A stretch of DNA of 64,000 nt from Ipomoea triloba (lineage: Eukaryota; Streptophyta; Magnoliopsida; Solanales; Convolvulaceae): assembly GCF_003576645.1 (NCBI RefSeq), contig NC_044929.1, positions 4,680,753 to 4,744,752 on the forward strand. Direction: 5' to 3'. A program made the translations under genes and the position numbers. The notes beneath the pieces were generated by a model, which was not told the origin of the DNA, made no database searches, and saw only the letters and a list, made by a program, of their open reading frames with translations. This document shows positions 26,501 through 37,653 of the stretch, piece after piece. Within the stretch, counting starts at the first letter, position 1. Each line of letters opens with the position of its first letter.

Positions 26501-29012
26501 GTATTATGATTGTAGGTATATTTCACCATGTGAGGCCGCTTGGAGGATATTTGCATTTGATATACAATTTAGGGATCCTTCTGTTGAGCGATTGAGTTTT
26601 CATCTACCAAATGAGCAATCTATCATATTTGATGATGATGATGTAGTCGACGATGTTGTCAATCGTCCAACAGTCGCACACAGTATGTTCACTGCATGGT
26701 TTGAGGCTAACCTCAAATACACCCAGGCCCGACAATTGACGTATGCAGAAATGCCAACGAAATTTGTTTGGAAAAAAGATAAAAGAGAATGGAATCCTAG
26801 GCAAAGGAAGTGGGCAATCGGTCGTATTTTCTATGTTCCACCCAATTGTGGCGAACTCTTTTATCTTAGATGCCTTCTAAACATGGTTCGTGGACCGACT
26901 TGCTTTGATGATATCAAAACGGTGGATGGTGTGCAATATAATTCATTTAGAGATGCATGTTATGCACGTGGTTTAATTGAGGATGATAAAGAATATGTTG
27001 ATGCAATAACTGAAGCAGCATTGTGGTCTTCTTCCCATTCTTTGAGGAAATTGTTTGTTACATTATTGACCTCAAACTCAATGGCCAAGCCAGAAAATGT
27101 ATGGGAAGTTGTTCGGCAGTACCTATCAGACGATGCTGAATTCAATGCTAGAAGAAATTTAAATATTCCAGGTATAAATTTCACAACACAATATTATTTT
27201 TTTTAATCAAATTTTATTTTATATCTCTAAATCAATTCTTTTTATACCCTTTATAGATTTAATCCTCAATGAAGCCCAAAAATACAATTTTGCTTTGATT
27301 GAAGTTGAAAAGTTGTTGAGTACTTGGAACAAGTCATTAGCAGATTATCCACCCATGCCAATACCAGATAGAAGTAATGACTGGTTTTTAGGTAATCGGT
27401 TGTTGTACGAGGAAATGGCGTATGACCGAGAAGCTTTAAAACAAGAACATGAAAGTTTGGTTTCAAAACTAACTGATGAACAGTTATCAATCTACAAAAA
27501 AGTTATTCAAGATGTTCAATCAAATAAAGGTGGGTTGTTCTTTGTTTACGGATATGGTGGCACAGGGAAAACATTTTTATGGAGGACAATGTCAGCTGCT
27601 TTAAGATCCAAGGGTGAAGTTGTTTTAAATGTGGCATCAAGCGGTATAGCTTCTTTACTACTACCTGGTGGGAGGACTGCACACTCAAGGTTTGCTATAC
27701 CCATTTCTATTAATGAAGACTCCACTTGCAACATTAAGCAAGGTAGTCCACTTGCTGAATTGATTGTAAAAGTAAAGATGATCATTTGGGACGAAGCTCC
27801 TATGATGCACAAACATTGTTTTGAAGCATTAGATAGAACAATGAGAGACTTAATGCGTTTCTCAAATTCAAAAAGTTCAGAAATGACATTTGGTGGAAAA
27901 ACAGTTGTCCTCGGTGGTGATTTTAGACAAATACTTCCAGTTATTCCGAAAGGCACAAGACAAGATATAGTACAAGCCAGTATTAATTCGTCTTACTTGT
28001 GGAACAATTGTGAAGTTCTTCGTTTAACCAAGAATTTGCGTTTGTGTGGTATTACAATTGGAGAAGAGGTTGAGAAGTTAGAGACTTTTGCAAATTGGAT
28101 TGCTGATTTAGGCGATGGAAAGTTAGGTCAAAACAATGATGGTGAGTGCAATATAGTTATTCCGTCTCAGTTTGTATTGCAAAACGAAGGTGACCCCATC
28201 AAAGAAATTGTTGATAACACATTTCCTTCGTACTGCAGTGGGGAAATGGATCCTAAACATCTTGAGTCAAGAGCTATATTGGCTCCAACATTAGATGTTG
28301 TTGATCATGTCAATGAATACATGAACAATATGAATCAAGCATCTTCTAAGACATATTTGAGTTGCGATTCGGTGTGCAAGTCAGACACAAATGCTAATAT
28401 GTTATCTGAAGTACACACCACTGAATTTCTTAATAGTTTGAGGTGTTCAGGTGTCCCAAACCATTCATTAACATTAAAGGTCGGATCTCCAATTATGCTT
28501 TTGAGGAATATAGACCACTCATTGGGCCTTTGTAACGGCACACGGTTGATCGTTACAAAATTAGGCAACCATGTAATCGAAGCTCAAATCCTATGTGGAA
28601 ACAATGCAGGTACAAATGTTCTTATCCCACGATTGGCATTGACTCCTTCAGACCCAAGACTTCCTTTTAAATTTCAAAGGAAGCAATTTCCAGTTATGTT
28701 GTCATACGCAATGACAATCAACAAGAGTCAAGGACAGACGTTATCACATGTCGGACTTTTACTAAAAAAGCCCGTCTTTAACCATGGCCAATTGTATGTA
28801 GCAGTTTCGAGGGTTAGTAATCCCGATGGTCTTAAGGTTTAATATGTGGTGAATCTAGAGGATTTTTGAACACTACACAAAATGTCGTTTACAAAGAAAT
28901 TTTTAATAATTTGTAATTTTATTTTACTTCTAATTTGAACAAGTTTTTATATTACTTTTATTGACCGTATCTTAAGCATTTTATATATTTTAATTATACT
29001 ATAACTATATAG

Positions 29013-29039
29013 CCGTGCATCGCACGGGTGACTTACTAA
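29013..29039 (+). mobile_element. Helitron 3' terminus (hairpin plus CTAA)
   Basis: A perfect 6-bp-stem hairpin CCGTGCATCGCACGG (29013-29027) is followed by GTGACTTA and CTAA (29036-29039). This is the Helitron 3'-end layout, 97 bp after the expected RepHel end. The same hairpin ends another Helitron at 37627-37653 with CTAG. The base after CTAA is A then T, a slight departure from the usual CTRR^T. The matching 5' TC end was not located; it should lie before 15 kb. Confidence 0.8.
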
Positions 29040-29745
29040 ATGTCACCTACCCCTTTCAGAAGCCCTATAAAGAAGTTCCCATCATATTTGGTAAAAGTTC
29101 ATCACCTTTTCCTTCTTCAGTTCTCTTTTCTTTTCCCCTAATAATTATCCCCTATCAACTCGCTATGTCCAAATTGATTCAGAAAAAAAAGTGAGTCACT
29201 GTTTTTATTCATTTTTTTTTAATTTCTTAACACGTGATTGATGTTTTACTCTCTGAGAATACATTTATCGTTTTTTCTGAAACTGCGTGCGGGCACAATC
29301 CTTGTAGGGGAGTGGTGGAAGGTAGACCCTGAGGCTGTTATTAGCCAGGCACTTCAAACAGGAGGTGGTCCTAATGTTTCAGATGCATACACCATCAATG
29401 GGCTTCCAGGGCCCTTGTATAACTGTTCCTCTAAAGGTATTATTATTACTTGTTATCATCACACTCACAGGCTGCTGGTTTCCTTACAAGCTAGCTAGCA
29501 TGATGAACAAGAGTTTTCCCAGTCCAAAGGTCTAAAAAACGTGAGAAGACTTTTGGCTTTAATCATCATGTTCATTCCCATGCGCCTCTGATCTCAACTG
29601 CATGCATTTCACATCCTTTTTGAAATTTTTTTTATTAAATGGATCGGAAAATCACACTTTTGATCTGATCCTTAATTGTTTCATGTTATACAATTTAGTG
29701 ACTTTTTTTTTTTTAAATTCCAATTTAGTGACTTAATTGTTTTAA

Positions 29746-30284
29746 TGAGCAAATACCAATTTTAATCCCACGAGTATTAGCAAAATGACAGTTTTGGCCT
29801 ACATGTTTAATTCTTACTAATCCTATTCATTTATTAGTACCAATTTTCATCCACAACTATTGTTTTAGTGTCAAAATTCATCACATGTGTCACTCCTCCT
29901 TTTAAGACATGCCGAAATTTAAATTTTAAGGGTATTTTCGTCATTTTCAACTTAAGATCCCAATTTGAGCATTAAGATCCATCCTCATCCTACCTGAATT
30001 TGAGGAAGAGAATTACGGATTGGATCGATAAGCTTAAATCCTTTTATTTATTCTTAAATTGGAATCTTAATTTGAAAATGACGAAAATACCCTTAATAAT
30101 TTCATATTTCAAAATGTCTTAAACGAAAGAATGACCAGCGTGATAAATTTTGATACTAAAACAATACTTGTAGACGGAAATTGGTACTAAAACAATAATC
30201 GTATATGAAAATTGATAAGAATTAAATATGTGAATCAAAACTGTCATTTTACTAATACTCGTGGAACAAAATTGGTATCTACTC
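29746..30284. mobile_element. Fold-back MULE-type MITE in laccase intron
   Basis: Long inverted arms (about 200 bp each) share AATACCAATTTT, CACGAGTATTAG and AAAATGACAGTTTTG in inverted order. Flanking repeats TTGTTTTAA (29737-29745) and TTGTTCTAA (30285-30293) differ at one base, a 9-bp duplication typical of Mutator-like insertions. Non-coding. Confidence 0.8.
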
Positions 30285-31363
30285 TTGTTCTAAATATTGT
30301 CAATGCGACCCATTAACTAATAAATGTATGTCTGATTGCAGATACATACAAGCTGAAGGTGAAGCCAGGGAAGACATACATGCTCCGACTGATCAATGCC
30401 GCCATGAACGACGAACTCTTCTTCAGCATCGCAAACCACACCCTCACCATAGTCGAAGCCGATGCTACTTACATCAAACCATTCGAAACCGACGTGGTAG
30501 TCATAACACCAGGGCAAACCACCAATGTTCTCCTCAAAACCAAGCCTTTTCACCCCAACGCCTCCTTCTTAATGGAAGCCCGCCCTTATTTCACCGGCCA
30601 AGGCACCTTCGACAACTCCACCGTCGCCGCAATCCTCCAATACCAACACCCTCCGCCTCCCAGCAATAATGTTAATGAGAAAATAAAAATGTTTAGACCG
30701 ACCCTGCCAGCTTTGAACGCCACCAGTTTTGTGGCGAACTTTACCCGGAAGTTCCGGAGTTTGGGCAGTTCCAAGTTCCCCGCGAATGTTCCGCGGGTTG
30801 TTAATAAGCGGTTCTTTTTCACCGTGGGGTTAGGCTCGGTGCCCTGCCCTAAGAACGTGACGTGTCAGGGGCCTAACAATAACAGCCGTTTTGCGGCGTC
30901 GGTTAACAATGTGTCTTTTGCTCTTCCATCCACGGCTCTCCTACAGGCCTACTTTTCCGGCAAATCTAACGGCGTGTATACCGCGGATTTCCCCGTTAAC
31001 CCGCCCAACCCCTTTAACTACACCGGCGCGCGGCCCAATAACACCGCGGTCGGAAATGCCACGCGCTTGGTGGTTCTGCCGTTCAACGCTAGCGTTGAGG
31101 TGGTGTTGCAGGATACGAGTATTCTTGGGGCGGAGAACCACCCCCTACACCTCCATGGCTTCAATCTTTTCGTGGTTGGTGAAGGGTTTGGGAACTTTGA
31201 CCCCAATAAAGACCCCGCTGGGTTTAATCTGAACGACCCTGTGGAGAGGAACACCGTTGGAGTTCCCGCAGGTGGCTGGGTTGCACTTCGTTTCTTTGCA
31301 GACAATCCTGGTGAGCATGCATGCATGCATTATATCCCCGCAATCTTATAGCATTACATTTTA

Positions 31364-31856
31364 GGGAAAATGTGAAATAGAACATGAACTTTACACGAAA
31401 TGCATTTAAGTTCTTGAATTTTTAAAAAGTTTAATTAAACACTTAAACTAATCATTTTGGTGCATCCATAATCACTAGCCGGTTATCCTATCCACCTAAG
31501 ATAACCAGTCATTAGGGTTTCGGCGACCATTCCAACAACCGGCGAATCATTTCAGCGCCTGGCGAACGGTCGCCGGCGTAATTACTATTGAAGAAGCTAA
31601 GGCAGGTTACTTTTTCGTAGACAATGAATTTTACAGTGATCAACCATCATTAATTGGGTCAACATCGGATAGTTTACCGGTAACTTATTAGTTATCGGTA
31701 AATAGGAATATAGGATTTAATTGACTAATTTTGACACATTCAAGTGTTTAATTATACTTTTTTAATATTTCAAAAAATATATATACTTTTTTAAAAATGT
31801 TTAGGGACTTAATTGCATTTTCTTATAAAGTTTAAGGGTGTATTTGACAATTTTCC
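31364..31856. mobile_element. Fold-back MULE-type MITE in laccase last intron
   Basis: The left end GGGAAAATGTGAAATAGAAC pairs with the right end, which reverse-complements to GGAAAATTGTCAAATACACC. The arms continue through CTTTA and the TAATTAAACACTT region. Flanks TTACATTTTA (31354-31363) and TTATATTTTA (31857-31866) form a 10-bp duplication with one mismatch. Non-coding. Confidence 0.78.
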
Positions 31857-32102
31857 TTATATTTTATAATATATTACATTTAATAAAATTTGTCCGGGAC
31901 GTGGGTCACCTCTATCTGAACTTAATTTTAAACTCTAATGGTTTCTTGGTTTATTATTATATGAAATATAGGGGTGTGGTTTATGCACTGTCATTTTGAT
32001 GTGCATACAAGCTGGGGATTGCGGATGGCTTGGATCGTGCTAGACGGATCGCTACCCAATCAGAAGTTGATGCCACCACCGTCAGATCTTCCCAAGTGCT
32101 AA

Positions 32103-32673
32103 CCAAAACCGTCTGATCAGATCACCTCATCCATCCACTTCACTAATTTTGGAGTGTTGATGCATATTTTTTCCAAGCAATTTTTCCTATGTTTATTTAA
32201 TTTCATTATTTTGTTGTGTCTCGTGCGAGGAAAAAAAAACAAGGTTTCTTTCATTGCTGAGCTCCTTTTCTTGTTTTGCTCCCTCATTGTTTCCCTCAAA
32301 GAAAAATAGGGCATGCCTTGCCTTCAATGAAATGAAATTCAACCATAGGATTGCTTTGAATTAATGGTTATTTCGTCAAAAGTTATAATTAGTAGCAAAG
32401 TAACAATTTTAATTTCCTAATGTGTAGCAACTCAACTAATGTCACAATCTATGACAGAATATTCGACTTGTTCTCAAACCTCAACCAAACACTAATAAGT
32501 GCAAATATTCATCCACTTATTGAAAAATAGAACAAAAATTCCCGCAATAGAAAAAAAACTAAAATCATTTGCCCACCCTTCATTAGTCATGGTCTCATGG
32601 ATGAAAAAATATTATGTTTGTGGTTATATTCAATTTGCATTTAACCAGCACAACAATCTAATCTAACCACATT
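32103..32673. other. Convergent intergenic spacer (laccase / PIG-X)
   Basis: Should contain the 3' UTRs of both convergent genes. AT-rich; no additional gene recognised. Confidence 0.5.
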
Positions 32674-34196
32674 TCACAATTGTTTCAAGTCAGGACAATC
32701 ATTACTACCAGAATAATAAATAGATACAAGGATAATTAGAAGAGCTGATAGAATAGCTGACATGAAAGTAATAGCCGATACAATTCCTGCATGTTCTTTG
32801 TCTCCACAAGGTATTTCCCACACAACCTCATCAGCTTTAGATTCGCCATTGCGGTAGCTTAATGGAAATAAACATTTCTCCATGGTTCTTTCAATGCTAC
32901 ACTGCATGAATACATTGGGAGGGCGAAATTCAACCCTTGAAAACCCGTGTCCTAGTGGCTGGAAGCAAAAACAACAATATCATGGGCTCAGTATCTTAAA
33001 AGTCTCTGTTAGCAGGTGCTTAGAATTTCATTTTCATGTACTTCTCACTTTCTATTTGGGGTTTTGATACCCACCACTCTAGGAGGTAGACCAATGCTAA
33101 AGAAGGAAAGCATATGGGAATGGAAGGAAATAAATTAAGCTACATGATTGATTAGCATGAGATCTATTTTCGAACCTATAACTTCCCATTTGGGAGAGCC
33201 ACAGTTATGCCGCTTGACCACAAGGCCTTTGATTAGTCATATATATATATAGATATCCTTGATTACATATGAACCTTTTCAGATGAAGTACCTGATAACG
33301 TGCGTGTAGTGGAAGCTCAATTTTAAATTCTACTTCATCTTTGTGCCTTGGCGATAATTTAGAGCCAATATCCAAGTGAACCTCAATCAGTGACCGATTT
33401 GACCGAAATGAAGGCAATTCTAAATTTGTGTCTCCAAATACACCGGCTTCAGTGAATACTGCAGAATAAAAGACAAAATAGTTAAATCCTGGGATTCGAC
33501 ATTTACTAATAATACAGATTAAAAGTAGAATTGTGATTTACCACCGCGCTGCACCAAATGTTGCAGCTCAAACAAATCTGCAAAGACTCCAGAAGGTAGT
33601 CTTTCAATGATTATAGCCTCACAAAATTCTTGAGATCCAGACTTGGACTCAAGCAAACTCTCCAACCTGATTGATAATGATAGATGACGATGTGAACCTT
33701 CACCAATCAGTTTTTGATGCACAGATATAATATTCGTCCCAACTTTGAGTTCTTCCAACAACTCACATGATCCATAAGCAATTCCTTGAGCAATGTAATC
33801 TTCAAATTTTGAATCTGTCAAGCTATTGTGTTCCTTAAAGTATGAATCTGTAATATATTTATTATGAGAAGGAGCCACCTGGAATGGAGACAAATAAATA
33901 TTTCAGTTTGTAGATAATGGAAAACCATTAAAATGAAGGATGCACTGATAGAGTTTGGCATCCAGGTGATCAAGAATTGATTAAATCTTGATATCAAATT
34001 AGAAGTGATTTCAAGAATTAAGAATTATTATGATCTGGCCTTTTTTACATGATTTTGGTAGAAAAAGGACATATCTATGTACTTAACCAAAACAAGTAAG
34101 ATGACTAACCTCGTGGAGACATGAAACCGTGCTGGAAATTAGCACCAATGTGATGTATAAAATAAAGCACTGCTTGGGATGATCTTGAATTCTCAT
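32674..34196 (-). CDS. PIGX: PIG-X, GPI mannosyltransferase 1 accessory subunit
   Basis: Four coding exons, minus strand: 34110-34196, 33542-33878, 33292-33458, 32674-32958; 291 residues, near plant PIG-X length. PIG-X stabilises PIG-M, which adds the first mannose to GPI-anchor precursors in the ER lumen. Visible are an N-terminal signal sequence (hydrophobic ILYITLVLISSTVS, residues 12-25), a luminal region, the family segment LPLHARYQ before a splice site, EFRPPNVFMQC, WEIPCGDKEH, and a C-terminal membrane helix (IVSAITFMSAILSALLIILV) with a short tail. Start chosen as the first ATG after an in-frame TAA in the upstream exon and because it gives a signal peptide. Two untranslated exons lie upstream. 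The gene appears intact; its 5' half recurs inverted at 10.2-12.4 kb. Confidence 0.85.
33165..33236 (-). mobile_element. tRNA-derived SINE-like fragment in PIG-X intron
   Basis: On the minus strand a segment carries TGGTCAAGCGG (RNA polymerase III A-box-like), then about 45 nt later GGTTCGAAAA (B-box-like). This layout is seen in tRNA-derived SINEs. It does not fold as a proper tRNA and its boundaries and tail are unclear. Confidence 0.45.
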
Positions 34197-35050
34197 TGCA
34201 TATCTAAATGGATAAAAAATTACTGTAAAATTTGCTAAACTAATCTACTACTATGCTTCATCAAAAGGAAGGGCAAGGACAATCAGTTCAGTGTTATTAT
34301 TCAAGATTGAAAATTTCACACAATTTTGAGCAGCTTATACATTTATTTATTAAAAAAAGAAGAAGAAAAACCAGCATGGCCAAGAATAACCATAAGTTCT
34401 CATGACTTGCACCATAATGTTTCAATGAATTTCACATCTTGCACCTTATTCTATCTCCCCTCAAACTCAATTTCATGAGAGGAAGGGGGAAATATTAATT
34501 GAGACAATAAGATTGGGGAAAACATTATCCATAAGCCCCTTTTCATGCTACCAAATTTAAAGAGCAATAATTTAATCTAATGGATCTTGCAAATCAATGG
34601 CTACAGGTGATTCTGCGGAAATTCTATTTCCTCAAGTAGATTACACCAATGAAAGTAATTCAAAAATCACAGGCACAATGTGTATTTGACAGGTAGGATC
34701 CAGAAAATTTGAGGAAAACCCCAAAGCCTGCTTTCCAAAGAGTGCATAATATTCCATTTAATAAGTCAAAGAAAGATTTATTTTCCAGTAAAATAAGACT
34801 ATCATATGCAAACTCATATTGAATTCAGAATTCTAGTGAAGATAGGATATTGAAATGGCACACGGATACTACAATGGAATGTTGAAATTGAATGTTTAGT
34901 GCCTAAAGTTTGCCACTTGTATTACTGTTCCTAAGTATAAACTGCTCATCCTACCATTGCATTTTTCTCAAGTGTCCAACAAAGTCTTACTTTGGAAGGG
35001 AACACATAAAGATAAAGAACAAAGGAATGAGTGTGGGAGAGAGTTCTTAC

Positions 35051-35530
35051 ACTGAGTTCAACGTAATGATCTGTTTCACTTGCTTGCTTTAGTTTGGCAG
35101 ATTTATCTTTCACGAACTTAAGCCCTAACAAAATTGGGGATTGAATTACAATGCAAATCATCCAAAAGAAATCCACAATGTTAAAATAAGCCAAATCAAA
35201 CCAGAAGATTCCATACCAACGTTGTCGTCAGAGCGAAAAAACCAACAAATGAAAATAAACAATCAAACAAATAAAACAAAAAAATTGAGTTGAATTGTGA
35301 TAGCACTCACAATTTCTCACGCAGCTCGGTTTAGATGTTAGCTAGGGTCAGTTTCAAGACCGGATCTTAGAGGACCAGGGCGTGATATCTGAGGGTATTT
35401 TGCGACGGTTTGACGGTAGGGATTGTGCAGAACAATTCTTCCGGGAACCTTGTCGGAGCGCATAGACAATGCCAAGCAGAGCTGTAATGGCGATGGCTTT
35501 TAGTCTGAACTTTGCTTGGATAACTAGGCT
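35051..35530 (-). promoter_or_regulatory. PIG-X 5' leader exons with upstream ORFs
   Basis: Untranslated exons are about 35311-35530 and 35051-35124, joined by GT-AG introns to the coding exon starting at 34203. The first exon holds a 41-codon uORF (35463 to stop 35338). The coding exon opens with a second, two-codon uORF (ATG CAA TGA) whose stop overlaps the main start as ATGA. The order implies translational control by reinitiation. The extent of exon 1 is approximate. Confidence 0.6.
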
Positions 35531-36180
35531 ATTCGAAGAACAGTGGAAATTAAAAATTCAAAAAATAAAAAATCCACATGTTATTCCTTAGTCAGCACAA
35601 ACCAAAAAAAAAAAAAAAAAAGCCAATCCCAAGCTTAGAGTGTATTTGGAAACTCGAAAAATTATTTTCAAACAATTAGATGATGTATTTGTGCTTTATA
35701 TTAAACTATAATATTATGTCATTCGAGCTAAGTGTACATGTGGATAACAATTCAGGTACGGACATATATATCTGGTTCGTCTATTTAAACATGATAAAAA
35801 ATTAAAAATCAATGAAAAAAATGGTATTGGCATATTATTTTTATAATTTTCTGTAATTAGGATTGCGCATTTTGAAATGTTTGATAAGACATTTAGAAAT
35901 GCTTAATAACGCATTTTTCCTATTTTTCTTTATTTTATATATTTAGCATTTTTTTTAAAAATGGGTCATATTCAAGGATTTGTAAGAACAAAAAATGTAA
36001 CAATCGATTAAATTGTTTGGATCTAAACTTAAACACTAAAATTTACATTTACATTTTTTAATGAATAGACTAAACACTTTTTTCTAATCGGACATTTAAA
36101 GTTTAATATTACAGAAATACGTATTATACTTTATACTGAATCTGCACGACTGAACCAAAAAAAAATAGTTGAATTCAAAA
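35531..36180. other. PIG-X upstream flank, present in three copies
   Basis: About 35602-35900 recurs at 14619-14910 and inverted at about 10260-10545; the promoter of PIG-X must lie here. The rest (35911-36180) is AT-rich without recognisable features. Confidence 0.6.
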
Positions 36181-36660
36181 AATTCAATGAAAAAGAGAAG
36201 AAAAAGTATTTTACTATCTTTGTTTCTTGGATGCTTGATTTTCGCAACGGCAGAACGAACCAGCTTACCGGCGACCTCTGATGCGGCGGCGAAAAACGTT
36301 GATGGCCGACAGTGTGGTCGGGGATTTTCGACGGTCATGGGTCCTCCGACGAAATTAAAGAAACAAAATCGAAGTTGAAGATGGCGATTAGTGATGAAGT
36401 CTGAATATGGGTATTAGTTGGAATATGTGAAGCATTGGGAAAAAGAAAAATTGACTTTGAAGAAAGGTATTTCCAAAAAAAAACAAAAAAAAAAAGATTT
36501 GAAGAAAGGGGATTCACTGTATTTGGAAGTGTTGGCTGGAAACAATTAAAATATATATTATTTATATTTAGTGGGGAAGGAATTAAAGAAAAAGCAAACA
36601 AAAGAAAGTTGAGGAAGTTTGTTTGTTTTTTCTTTTTTTAGCCAAGAAAGTGGAGGAAAG
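36181..36660. other. Unassigned segment with coding-like base composition
   Basis: About 36240-36390 is richer in GC and open on both strands (plus 36169-36378; minus 36096-36338). Neither translation resembles a known family. The minus strand could be a first exon: CGCCG repeats, then a possible donor GTAAGC. A purine-rich A-run tract follows. Function unknown. Confidence 0.3.
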
Positions 36661-36944
36661 TTAGGGAACAGAGAATGGATGTTGGCTAATCAACGCAAAA
36701 TTAACAGCCTTAATTTAAAAGTTTTCATGTCCAAGTATTATTTCATTATTCGGTTATAGGATATGAGTATAATTCTTGCAATCCAACATTAAAAACCGAC
36801 AAAGAAACAATCAAAGGTGGAAGTCAATTGTCATCTCATTATCGAGATATCGATATCTAATATATTTTCATGTATTTTTAATACATGAATTGAATTTATG
36901 TTAATATTAATTAAGTTAACCATTTTTAACTTAAATTGAAAATA

Positions 36945-37653
36945 TTATCTGTAGTAGTGACTCAAATACTGTTAGTACTTTAGGTACTAATGTTATTTAC
37001 CATGAAATTTTTAATAATGTCTAATATTCAATTTACTTTTTATTAATTAATAATAATAAGTTTTGGTTTTAATTTAAATTTTAAATTCATGTATCTATTT
37101 ATTATATTTAAATTAGGTCTATCATAAATAATTTACTGCATTTTTTGTTCATGGAATTAATTTTAAGGGAATAGGAATAGTATTCCATCTCGAATGAAAT
37201 ATACTAAAACACTTTTGTAAAATATTGTTATTAAAAAATATAGATGGCTTTAAGGTTCTATTTTTGGGGAACTTAAAGAGTTTTTAAACACTACTTAAAA
37301 TGTTATTTACAATTTTTTTAATTTGTAATCTTTATTTATGTTTAATGTGAGAAAATATTTTTACTTTTATTTATTATGTTTGGTCATTTCATATTTTGTA
37401 CTTTGTACTTATACTCTTGACAATATGGTCATGCCTCGCACGGGTAAAAATGCTCCTAATTTTATTGTAGCACATCAACATAATAATTAAAAAACAAAAA
37501 TTTATAAAATAATTAACCTCATATTCCCTTTTTATATATGAAATGTAATGACATTAATAGTTTTAAACATAACATAATTATTCTTAAAAAAATCATAACA
37601 TAATTTTAATATTTCAAATATTTAGACCGTGCATCGCACGGGTGACATACTAG
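36945..37653 (+). mobile_element. Cluster of Helitron 3' ends
   Basis: Three consecutive remnants. (1) About 36960-37056 translates to a degenerate RepHel C-terminus ending IYHEIFNNV-stop, like the end reconstructed near 28916. (2) About 37240-37335 is a second decayed RepHel end, followed by an eroded hairpin (CCTCGCACGG, about 37433). (3) A perfect hairpin CCGTGCATCGCACGG (37627-37641) and CTAG (37650-37653) followed by T, the same family as the coding Helitron at 29 kb. The left TC end was not identified. Confidence 0.7.

Larger units (their letters stand above)
19636..28916 (+). pseudogene. Helitron Rep/helicase (RepHel), multi-exon, disabled
   Basis: Ten exons with matching phases: 19636-19702, 20707-20823, 23505-23636, 23821-23919, 24016-24144, 24250-24339, 24408-24849, 24943-25868, 25955-27171, 27257-28916. 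RepHel nicks, unwinds and joins Helitron ends. Exon 1 opens with ATG and a basic GRKRK stretch. Exons 2-6 are short, Asn/Ser/Thr-rich and low-complexity. Exon 7 begins the conserved zinc-finger-like part (C-DHCGALFW). Exon 9 holds the HUH nickase motif PHAH and the tyrosine motif YLFKYVNKG. Exon 10 is a PIF1-type helicase with Walker A GYGGTGKT, WDEAP and GGDFRQILP. Three lesions are visible: a TAA stop at 25975-25977, six codons before PHAH; a one-base loss near 26290; and a one-base loss near 28840 that removes the normal last ~25 residues. It therefore appears unable to make full-length protein, unless these are sequence errors. Confidence 0.85.
29040..32102 (+). pseudogene. Laccase, 5'-truncated by Helitron end
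   Basis: Remaining exons are in phase: partial exon 29040-29090, then 29308-29436, 30342-31310, 31972-32102. Laccases are secreted multicopper oxidases of the cell wall that oxidise monolignols and other phenols. Visible are YPF-QKPYKEVPIIFG, the second cupredoxin domain, the copper motifs HPLHLHGF near 31139 and HCHFDVH near 31988, and the typical laccase end PPPSDLPKC followed by a stop. No internal stop was seen. The N-terminal part (signal peptide, HWHG and HSH copper sites, first cupredoxin domain) is absent, because the sequence before 29040 is the Helitron terminus and no laccase 5' exons occur elsewhere in the window. It cannot make an active enzyme as shown. It runs tail to tail with PIG-X. 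Confidence 0.88.

Noticed and set aside
29040..29090. A new laccase start at the Helitron boundary (ATG at 29040)
   Set aside because: That ATG is out of frame with the laccase exon, and the protein would lack the signal peptide and first copper sites.
33165..33236. Functional tRNA gene
   Set aside because: Only A-box- and B-box-like motifs are present; acceptor and anticodon stems do not form, so a SINE fragment is more likely.
36169..36378. Possible small secreted protein (hydrophobic stretch after a basic start)
   Set aside because: The opposite strand is equally open, no conserved family is recognised, and there is no supporting promoter or splice context.
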